Below, piece after piece: positions 1 to 6,451 of a DNA stretch of 41,925 nucleotides. The position numbers and the translations under genes are program-made. The stretch's first letter is position 1, and each line of letters starts with the position of its first letter. The notes under the pieces were generated by a model. That model was not told where the DNA came from, did not search any database, and saw only the letters and a program-made list of their open reading frames with translations. The stretch spans positions 1-41,925 of the forward strand of contig JASFBA010000060.1 of the NCBI GenBank assembly GCA_036172265.1, in the 5' to 3' direction. Source of the stretch: JASFBA01 sp036172265. Its GTDB lineage: Bacteria; Chloroflexota; Chloroflexia; DTKN01.

Positions 1-2
1 TG

Positions 3-59
3 CTTGGCTATACCCTCTTCCAGGGGGTCGTCCTGCTCGTCTACCTCCTGCTGCACTGA
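3..59 (+). CDS. Possible C-terminal end of a membrane protein, cut by the window edge
   Basis: An open frame enters from the left edge and encodes 18 residues, LGYTLFQGVVLLVYLLLH, before TGA at 57-59. The segment is strongly hydrophobic and would fit the last transmembrane helix of a membrane protein. The overlapping frame that continues to the right belongs to the transposase remnant. With so few residues this may be chance. Confidence 0.2.
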   Translation, partial: LGYTLFQGVVLLVYLLLH

Positions 60-661
60 GAAGTTGCAAGCGCCGGATCCGGCGGAATTGCGGGAGGCCG
101 TGGCCGGCGGGGTGTGCCAAACGATCAAAGGGAAAAATCAAGCGGATTGGCTCAAGCCAAAGTGCGTGGGGCACTTGCTGCGTAACCTGAGCGAGATCGC
201 AGCGCGCAAGACCCGTGGCGCGGTGCGTTTCGCCCGCGCCGTCACCGCCCTGCTGCGGGAGGCGCTGGCGCTGAAGGCGGAAAATGCGGCCCTGGCGGAG
301 GCGGTGTTCGCCGCGCGCGGCGACCCTGGAGCAGCGCTTGGATGCGTTGATTGACGAACGCCGCCGCTTCACCGACCCGGACAACGTGCGTTTCGCCAAG
401 CGGTTGCGGAAACAGCGCCCGCATCTGTTGCGCTTCCTGTACGTAGACGGCCTCGAGGCCACCAATAATCTGGCCGAGCGGCAGCTGCGGCCGGGCGTGA
501 TCACGCGCAAGACCAATGGGTGCAATCGCACGGCGGGCGGAGCCGACGCGCACGCGATTCTGGCCAGCGTCCTGGCCACCTGCCGGCAGCGGGCGATCCC
601 CATTCTCGACTTTCTGGTTCAGGCGCAGCGTTCCCCCGCGCCGGCATTGGGGCCCCCGTAG
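60..661 (+). pseudogene. Truncated, frameshifted IS66-family transposase (C-terminal part)
   Basis: This is a fragment of an IS66-type DDE transposase. One frame carries CVGHLLRNLSEI followed by a helical segment up to about position 315. The reading then moves by one base into the next frame, which carries LEQRLDALIDERRRFTD and the family signature NNLAERQLRPGVITRK, whose Glu is the third catalytic acidic residue, and ends near RAIPILDFLVQAQ. The N-terminal half with the first catalytic Asp residues is absent or lies outside the window, and no inverted ends are recognisable. The shift at about 310-325 breaks the gene. I infer a dead insertion-sequence relic; a sequencing error at the shift would restore the frame but not the missing N-terminus. 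Confidence 0.8.
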
Positions 662-901
662 CGCGTGGGGACCTTGTTCACCAACTGGCAAGTTGTGCTG
701 AACGCGCGTTTGTAGTAGTATTGCGATAGCCATCGGGTTCCCCGGTGGTCCTATTGGACGCTAAACAAGTACTCTGCGACAATGCTGCGACGGCTTCTCG
801 GCATGGGCCTGCTATGCTGTGAGCAGGCCTGCCCACGCGGGCAGTGCTGCCCCAACTCGGAACGTAGGGATTTGAGCGCGGGAAAACAGGAGGAGACGGC
901 A

Positions 902-3412
902 ATGAAAGCACGCGATCGGTCTGTTCTTCTGGTGGGAGTGCTCCTGATCGCCAGCCTGGCCATATTCGGCTGCCAGGTCAAGACGATGGCGGAGAAGTCG
1001 TCTACCGCCGCCTCGGTGCCCCTGGGGCACCGGCTGGCTGCCGACGACCCCAACCCCCCATCCTCGACGGTGAAACTGATCTTCGTCCATCACTCTACCG
1101 GCGGGAACTGGCTGGCCGACCCCGCCGGCAACGAACTGGGCGGCGGCCTGGGCCGCGCGCTGATGAACAACAACTACTACGTCAGCGCCACCAACTATGG
1201 CTGGGAAGTGGAGGGGGACATCATCGGCGACCGCACCGACATCGGCAACTGGTGGGAGTGGTTCCGCGGCCCCACCAGCGCCACCATCCTGGACGCGCTG
1301 TACAACGAGACCGGCCAGAACTTCGGCGACTATGGCTCCTGGCCCCGCCTGGCCACCGACCCCGGCGGCGAGAACACCATCATCCTCTTCAAGTCCTGCT
1401 TCCCCAACTCCGCCCTGAAGGGCAGCCCGTCCGACCCGGTCCCGCCGATTGACAGCAACCCCCTGCGCGGCCAGGACGCCTACTCCGAGTACCACACCGT
1501 GGCCAACGCCAAGGGCATCTACATGGACCTGCTGCAGTACTTCGCTACCCGGCAGGACAAGCTCTTCATCGTCATCACTGCCCCGCCGCTGATTGACGGC
1601 ACCTGGGCCAGCAATGCCCGCGCCTTCAACAACTGGCTGCTCAACGATTGGCTGGACGCCTATCCCTACAGCAACGTGGCCGTCTTTGACTTCTACAACG
1701 TCCTGACCAGCAACGGGGGCGATCCCAACACCAACGACCTGGGGTGGGAGCAGGGCAACCACCACCGCTGGTGGAACGGGGCGGTGCAACACCTGCAGAC
1801 GGTGGCCAACGACACGGCGGCCTATCCCACTGGCGACGACCATCCCTCGCGGGCCGGCAACGAGAAGGCCACCGGCGAGTTCGTCCGGCTGCTCAATGTC
1901 TTCTACAACCGCTGGGCCGGCGCTGCCGGGACGCCTACCCCCTCGCCGACCGGCTCCGTGCCCACATCCACGCCGTCCACCCCGCCGCCCACGGACGCGG
2001 GGAACGCCTTCCTGCCCATCGTGCGGAAGCACGTGGCCACGCCCCCGCCGAGCGCTACCCCCAGTACCCCCGGACCGACGGCCACGCCGTCGCCGACCGC
2101 ATCCGCTGGCGACCTGGTGCAGCCCTCCGACCTGGTCTACCGGGGCGCATTCCGGCTGCCCGACGACGCGGGCCGCCCCAGGACCTTCGAGTACGGCGGA
2201 AACGCGATGACCTTCAACGGGAGTGGGGATCCCTCTGGGCCGGCGGACGGGTTTCCCGGCTCACTCTTCGCCATGGGGCATGACCGGCTGGCTTATGGAG
2301 AACTGCCGGACGGCAACCAGGTGGCCGAACTCAGCATCCCTGTGCCCGTCATTTCCAGCAACCTGGAAGATCTCAACTACGCCGAATTCCTGCAGGGCTT
2401 TCACGATGTGGCGGCCGGCTTCTTCACCGGGCTCGACGAGATCCCGCGCGTCGGCATGTGCTATCTCGACACGCCGGCCACCGGCCCCCTGATCCACCTG
2501 GCCTGGGGACAGCACATGCCGCTGGAGCCCGACGTGGCTTCCCATGCCTGGTTCTCGACAAACCTGGCGGCTCCCAATATGCAGGGCACCTGGTTCATCG
2601 GGGACCAGAATTCCGGCAGTGTCACCGGGTACATGTTTGTCATTCCCTCCGCGTGGGCGGATGCGCACGCCGCGGGCCGCTACCTGGCCACCGGGCGTTA
2701 CCGCGATGGCGGCTGGTCGGGGATGGGGCCGGCCCTCTTTGCCTACCGCCCCTGGGTGGATGAAAGCGGCACGCCTGCAGCACCGGGGACACACCTGGAC
2801 GAGACGGTGTTGTTGCTCTATGAGAGCTCGTACAACACGGAGTCGATCGAACACTGCCTGAACAACTACCAGCACACCGACGAATGGGAAGGCGGCGCCT
2901 GGATCACGACCGGCACGGGCAAGACGGCGGTCCTCTTTGCCGGGACCAAAGGTACCGGCGCCAAGTATTGGTACGGGTACGCCAACCCGGCCGGCCCCGA
3001 GTATCCCTGCGTGGAGGAGGAAATGGTGGGGCAATTCACCCTCTGCCGCCTGGCCGACGGCACGCCCTGCCCGGCGGAGGACCTGATCGAATGCGCCGGC
3101 CACAGCGACTACCGCGGGTGGTGGGGCAGCCGTTGGGATGCGCAGATCCTGCTGTATGACCCGGCCGACCTGGCGCAGGTTGCCGCCGGCAGCATGGAAT
3201 CGTGGGATCCCCAGCCGTACGCCGTGCTGGACATTGATGACCATCTCTTCCGCAACCCCGACGGCGTCGAGGAGGACATGCTGGGCACGGGGGTCCAGCG
3301 CCGCTTCCTCATCGGCGACGTGGCCTACGACCGGGAGCACGGCCTGCTGTATGTGCTGGAACTGTATGCCGACGGGGCCAAGCCCGTGGTGCACGTGTGG
3401 GCGATCAACTAG
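902..3412 (+). CDS. Lipoprotein with SGNH-like hydrolase domain, Thr/Pro linkers and a second extracellular domain
   Basis: An exported protein of 836 residues. The ATG at 902 is preferred because AGGAGGA (888-894) lies 7 bases upstream and the next residues form a signal peptide with a plausible lipobox ending at Cys24 (AIFGC). Residues 57-335 resemble SGNH-type hydrolases: HHSTGGNW (63-70) sits where the nucleophile block is expected, and DDHPS (312-316) near the domain end could hold the Asp/His pair. A Thr/Pro linker follows, then FLPIVRK (370-376), a second Thr/Pro stretch, and a domain of about 430 residues starting VQPSDLVYRGAFRLP that I do not recognise, though its repetitive sheet-like pattern would suit a propeller. 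No enzyme activity is demonstrated. The gene stands alone between two insertion-sequence relics. Confidence 0.85.
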   Translation: MKARDRSVLLVGVLLIASLAIFGCQVKTMAEKSSTAASVPLGHRLAADDPNPPSSTVKLIFVHHSTGGNWLADPAGNELGGGLGRALMNNNYYVSATNYGWEVEGDIIGDRTDIGNWWEWFRGPTSATILDALYNETGQNFGDYGSWPRLATDPGGENTIILFKSCFPNSALKGSPSDPVPPIDSNPLRGQDAYSEYHTVANAKGIYMDLLQYFATRQDKLFIVITAPPLIDGTWASNARAFNNWLLNDWLDAYPYSNVAVFDFYNVLTSNGGDPNTNDLGWEQGNHHRWWNGAVQHLQTVANDTAAYPTGDDHPSRAGNEKATGEFVRLLNVFYNRWAGAAGTPTPSPTGSVPTSTPSTPPPTDAGNAFLPIVRKHVATPPPSATPSTPGPTATPSPTASAGDLVQPSDLVYRGAFRLPDDAGRPRTFEYGGNAMTFNGSGDPSGPADGFPGSLFAMGHDRLAYGELPDGNQVAELSIPVPVISSNLEDLNYAEFLQGFHDVAAGFFTGLDEIPRVGMCYLDTPATGPLIHLAWGQHMPLEPDVASHAWFSTNLAAPNMQGTWFIGDQNSGSVTGYMFVIPSAWADAHAAGRYLATGRYRDGGWSGMGPALFAYRPWVDESGTPAAPGTHLDETVLLLYESSYNTESIEHCLNNYQHTDEWEGGAWITTGTGKTAVLFAGTKGTGAKYWYGYANPAGPEYPCVEEEMVGQFTLCRLADGTPCPAEDLIECAGHSDYRGWWGSRWDAQILLYDPADLAQVAAGSMESWDPQPYAVLDIDDHLFRNPDGVEEDMLGTGVQRRFLIGDVAYDREHGLLYVLELYADGAKPVVHVWAIN

Positions 3413-3442
3413 CCACAGGGACAGAGCACTACTGATTCTCAC

Positions 3443-3480
3443 CGGACCCGGTGACGGTTTCGAGCCCGCCGCCGGGTCCG
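3443..3480 (+). terminator. Hairpin downstream of the lipoprotein gene
   Basis: CGGACCCGG (3443-3451) and CCGGGTCCG (3472-3480) are perfect 9-bp arms around a 20-base loop, 30 bases after the stop codon at 3412. A second small hairpin (GGTTCC/GGAACC) follows near 3497-3511. There is no T-tract, so if it terminates transcription it does so by an uncertain mechanism. Confidence 0.35.
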
Positions 3481-3572
3481 CGCATTCTGGGTGGAGGGTT
3501 CCCCCGGAACCGGGTCGGTGCCCTTCGGTCCGGCCTGCCCCAAGGTCTCGCCCCCGTGTCCGGGAGCATCGG

Positions 3573-3586
3573 ACCCAAGTTTGACA
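3573..3586 (+). repeat. Left terminal inverted repeat of the IS1634-like element
   Basis: ACCCAAGTTTGACA, an exact reverse complement of 5393-5406. Pairing stops at the next inward base (G versus C). Confidence 0.85.
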
Positions 3587-3672
3587 GAACTGATGTTCTG
3601 ACAGCAACTTGACAACCTGATAGAAATGTGGCATCCAGGACATGGATAACCATGCCCACCAGGAGATGAGCG

Positions 3673-4464
3673 ATGTCCTGGATGCTGATGCCAGTATACC
3701 ACAAAATCGAGGAAAATGCAGACTTCGGTGCCGTGATGGCTTGTGATACCATCATCCAATTCCTGCAGTTGGAGCAAAGCTTCAACCAACACACGCACAA
3801 ACGCCCCCTGGGACACTCTTTGGGGAAGTTGTTGCGCCTGATCACCGACAACTACTGCGTCGGTCGAACGAGCAAGAACCAGCTGGGCCAGTGGTACACC
3901 GATCCGCCGGCCTTGCAGGAACGACTGCGCCTGGGCGCGGCTGAATTGGGCCAACAAGACGTCTACCGTCCCCTGGACTACCTGGATGAGGCGACCCAGC
4001 GGGCCATCTTGAACGACTGCCTGGTCGTGCTGGTGACGGAATTCGGCTTGGACCTCGCCCTGCTTTACGAAGACGCCAGTTCCAGCTACTTGGAGGGGGA
4101 GAAATGCGCCCTGGCCGCGCGGGGCTATAGTCGTGACCATCGGCCCGACCGTCCCCAGGTCAACTACGATGTCGGGGTCTTGCCGGGCGACTTCCCGGCC
4201 CGGGGTGGGGTCTACACCGGGAATCAACCGGACAACCGGGTGATCGACCAGGTCAGTGAGGAATGGGCGCAGCAACATCCCGCTTGGCGCACGGTGCCGG
4301 TGCTGGATCGGGGGATGGCCCTGCTGCGCAACCGGCAGCGCATCATCGCCAACCGGCAAGGGTATGTGGCGGGGGTGGAAATCGATGGAGCGATTCGTAC
4401 CCTGGTCTTGTCCATCCCCCAGGAGGAATTCACCGAGGAGGTGTCCCTGCCGGCAGACAAGTGA
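3673..4464 (+). CDS. IS1634-like transposase, N-terminal part (ORF A)
   Basis: 263 residues covering the N-terminal region and the first two acidic positions of an IS4-superfamily DDE transposase. LLYEDASSSYLEG corresponds to the first catalytic Asp block, ALAARGYSRDHRPDRPQV to the conserved GYSKDHR-like segment, GNQPDNR to the GN..D motif and VPVLDRGMALLRN to the second Asp block. The frame ends at TGA 4462-4464, in the middle of the expected protein; the rest continues in the -1 frame. ORF A may be one half of a two-protein or frameshift-expressed transposase, or the front of a gene broken by one indel. Confidence 0.8.
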   Translation: MSWMLMPVYHKIEENADFGAVMACDTIIQFLQLEQSFNQHTHKRPLGHSLGKLLRLITDNYCVGRTSKNQLGQWYTDPPALQERLRLGAAELGQQDVYRPLDYLDEATQRAILNDCLVVLVTEFGLDLALLYEDASSSYLEGEKCALAARGYSRDHRPDRPQVNYDVGVLPGDFPARGGVYTGNQPDNRVIDQVSEEWAQQHPAWRTVPVLDRGMALLRNRQRIIANRQGYVAGVEIDGAIRTLVLSIPQEEFTEEVSLPADK

Positions 4465-5258
4465 AAGTCGTGCGGCGGGAGAGCACCATTCGAGCCCGCG
4501 GACAGGATGTCGTGGTCATGAACCACGTCTTCTACAATCCAGCGCGGGGACAAAAGGAGCGAAAACAGCGCCAAGAGTGCATCGCCGCAGCCCGTGCCGC
4601 CGTCGCCGAGGTGCAGGCCCAGGTGGACGCGGGCCGGATCAAGCAGGCGTCGGTCATCCGCCGGCGGGCCAAAAACAAGTTGAAGAAGCACAAGGTGCAC
4701 GCGCTGTTCGAGGTCGCGTTCGATGCCCGGGAGCGGCGTATCATCCTCAAGCTGCGCGAGGAGGTCTTGGCCCAGCGGGCCTTGCTGGACGGCAAGTTTG
4801 TCCTGCAAACGACCGAGGTGGCGTGGTCCTCGGAGAAGACGTTGACCACCTACCGGGGGCACGATGAGGCCGAGAAGGCCATCCAGGATCTCAAGCAAAT
4901 CGTCCCGGTGCGCCCCATCCGCCATTGGAACGAGCGACGGGTTGCCGCCCACATCTTCCTGAGCATCTTGGCTTGCCTGGTGCTGGCGGTGTTGCGTTAT
5001 CTGGCCCGAAAGATCGGCCTGCGCGGTGGAGGGGCCAGTTTGCTGGAACTGTTGCGCAAGGTCAGGGGCGTAGTCATCTACGCGCACATCGGCGAGGTGG
5101 TGATCCCGCAAGTCTCGCTGACCGGTTTGACAGAAGATGGGCGTCGCTTGTTGGAGTGGATTGGGGTGTCTCTGCCCGAACCGCCGGAGCCGGCCTGGGT
5201 CGCCGTGCGTCTGGAGGCAGAAAGAGGCTTCCCGGTGGCCGTGGCCCTGGGTCAATAG
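4461..5258 (+). CDS. IS1634-like transposase, C-terminal part (ORF B)
   Basis: The downstream frame continues the transposase directly. If independently initiated it would start at GTG 4461, which overlaps the ORF A stop as GTGA and gives 265 residues. It carries a basic helical region (KERKQRQECIAAARAA) and the C-terminal hallmark: TYRGHDEAEKAIQDLK, where Glu is the third catalytic residue, followed by VRPIRHWNERRVAAHIFLSILA, which matches the VRPIYH...RVRAH segment of IS1634 proteins. A GGAGG at 4437-4441 lies about 19 bases before the GTG, far for a ribosome site. The frame is open upstream to 4263, so a -1 slip anywhere in that overlap would also join the two parts. Confidence 0.75.
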   Translation: MKVVRRESTIRARGQDVVVMNHVFYNPARGQKERKQRQECIAAARAAVAEVQAQVDAGRIKQASVIRRRAKNKLKKHKVHALFEVAFDARERRIILKLREEVLAQRALLDGKFVLQTTEVAWSSEKTLTTYRGHDEAEKAIQDLKQIVPVRPIRHWNERRVAAHIFLSILACLVLAVLRYLARKIGLRGGGASLLELLRKVRGVVIYAHIGEVVIPQVSLTGLTEDGRRLLEWIGVSLPEPPEPAWVAVRLEAERGFPVAVALGQ

Positions 5259-5392
5259 GGCCCCAAAAGAGCGCGGAGGCCGTGTGTGGAGCCGCGGTGT
5301 GTTGCCGGAGAAGCACTTGGCACGGATACAGCGCGACATAACTGTCATCAGTCTACTCCCGTTGGGGAGGCGATTGTGGCTCGACCCCTATG

Positions 5393-5406
5393 TGTCAAAC
5401 TTGGGT
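5393..5406 (-). repeat. Right terminal inverted repeat of the IS1634-like element
   Basis: TGTCAAACTTGGGT, an exact reverse complement of 3573-3586. Its last base touches the first unit of the tandem repeat that begins at 5406. Confidence 0.85.
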
Positions 5407-5549
5407 TGAAAGTGGAAACGTGGAAACGGAGAAACGTGGAAACGTGTCCTCGCAGCCGGCCTCGACCCCTAAGGGACATTGAAAGTGGAAACGTGGAAAC
5501 GGAGAAACGTGGAAACGTGTCCTTAGCCGGCCTCGACCCCTAGGGGATA
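5406..5549. repeat. Two-unit tandem repeat (73 and 71 bp) built on GTGGAAAC octamers
   Basis: Unit 1 is 5406-5478 and unit 2 is 5479-5549, nearly identical apart from a small difference after TCCT and a few bases at the end. Each unit begins TTGAAA, then an 8-bp tandem: GTGGAAAC twice, GGAGAAAC, GTGGAAAC. It ends with a CGACCCCTA-containing segment. A partial copy of that last segment (CTCGACCCCTA) occurs at about 5380, inside the right end of the insertion sequence. The array fills the gap between the insertion sequence and the stop codon of endonuclease IV. Confidence 0.85.
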
Positions 5550-6392
5550 CTAAAAGAGCAAACTCCGCAGCACGGCCAGGTTCCGGCGATCCTCCTCCAT
5601 CTCCGGCCCCTTGGGCGTCTCCAGCACCATCGGATGCTCCCGGAAACGGGGGTCGTTCAGAAGCATGCGGAACGGCTCCAGCCCCAGTTGCCCCTGCCCG
5701 ATGTGGGTATGACGATCCATCCGGCTGCCCAGCCCTTTGAGCGAATCGTTCAGGTGAAAGACCCGCAGCCGCTCCAGACCGACAAGCGCATCCAGCCGGC
5801 GGAAGGTCTCCTCGTACCCCTCAGGAGTGCGCAGTTCGTAGCCGGCCGCAAAGACGTGGCAGGTGTCGAAACAGACGCCCAACCGTTCGGGATGGGCGAC
5901 ATGCCCGATTACCCAGGCCAGATGCTCAAAGCGGTAGCAGAGATAGTCCCCCTGGCCGGCCGTCGTCTCCAGAAGCACCATCACCTCCGGGACCTGGGCG
6001 AGAACCCGGTCCAGCGCCGCCGCGATGCGCCGGAGACCTTCCTCTTCGCCGGCTCCCTTGTGGGCCCCAGCATGGGTGACTAGGTAGGGCAACGAAAGAG
6101 CCCGCGCCCGCTCCAACTCCACCTGGAAGGCCTGCACCGACTGCTCCCAGAGGGCCGGATCGGGCGAGGCCAGATTGATGAGGTAGGCATCGTGGGCCCA
6201 GATCGGGCCGATGCCGCTTTCCCGCCAGGCCCGTCCGAAGGCGGCGATTTCCTCCGGTGTGAGGGGCTTGGCCGCCCAGCGGTTGGGCTGCTTGGTGAAA
6301 ATCTGCACCGCTTCACAGCCGAGGGAACGGCCACGGAGAATGGCCTGGTCCACCCGGCCGGCGATGGACATATGGGCACCGAGATAGGGCAT
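5550..6392 (-). CDS. nfo: Endonuclease IV (AP endonuclease, family 2)
   Basis: A zinc enzyme of 280 residues that cuts DNA 5' to abasic sites in base-excision repair. The start at 6392 (MPYLGAHMS) is chosen because AAGGAG (6400-6405) lies 7 bases upstream; a longer frame to 6413 would place the ribosome site inside the gene. The metal-ligand blocks appear in family order: WAHDAYLINLA, VTHAGAHKG, LLETTAGQG, GVCFDTCHVFAAG, VFHLNDSLKGLGSRMDRHTHIGQG (split here as HLNDSLK and DRHTHIGQG) and VLETP. Length is normal for the family. It is the last gene of the minus-strand run, 59 bases after the secreted PHP protein, and the insertion sequence plus tandem repeat lie just beyond its stop. Confidence 0.96.
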   Translation of the reverse strand: MPYLGAHMSIAGRVDQAILRGRSLGCEAVQIFTKQPNRWAAKPLTPEEIAAFGRAWRESGIGPIWAHDAYLINLASPDPALWEQSVQAFQVELERARALSLPYLVTHAGAHKGAGEEEGLRRIAAALDRVLAQVPEVMVLLETTAGQGDYLCYRFEHLAWVIGHVAHPERLGVCFDTCHVFAAGYELRTPEGYEETFRRLDALVGLERLRVFHLNDSLKGLGSRMDRHTHIGQGQLGLEPFRMLLNDPRFREHPMVLETPKGPEMEEDRRNLAVLRSLLF

Positions 6393-6451
6393 AGGAAAAC
6401 TCCTTGCCCTCACCCCTGCCCCCTATATCCCCCGGAGACAGAGGGAGGGCC

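Larger units (their letters stand above)
3573..5406 (+). mobile_element. IS1634-like insertion sequence (IS4 superfamily), 1834 bp
   Basis: The element is bounded by perfect 14-bp inverted ends: ACCCAAGTTTGACA at 3573-3586 and its reverse complement at 5393-5406. Between them lies one transposase split into two overlapping frames. Size and protein motifs fit the IS1634 group. No target-site duplication is obvious immediately outside the ends, so ends may have shifted or flanking DNA may have rearranged. The left subterminal region carries several TGACA-like words (3581, 3601, 3609) that could be transposase-binding sites. Confidence 0.85.

Noticed and set aside
782..901. Upstream extension of the lipoprotein gene to 782
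   Set aside because: It would bury the ribosome site and the signal peptide; the ATG at 902 has correct spacing.
2009..2029. Sortase-type LPXTG signal at FLPIVRK
   Set aside because: It lacks Thr-Gly, a following membrane helix and a terminal position, and there is no sortase gene in the window.
4400..4464. Programmed -1 frameshift signal in the transposase
   Set aside because: No X XXY YYZ heptamer of the usual kind and no clear downstream pseudoknot; kept only as an open question.
5406..5549. Possible CRISPR array (repeats ending in GAAAC)
   Set aside because: Only two units, the sequence between octamers is itself repeated rather than unique, and no cas genes are present.
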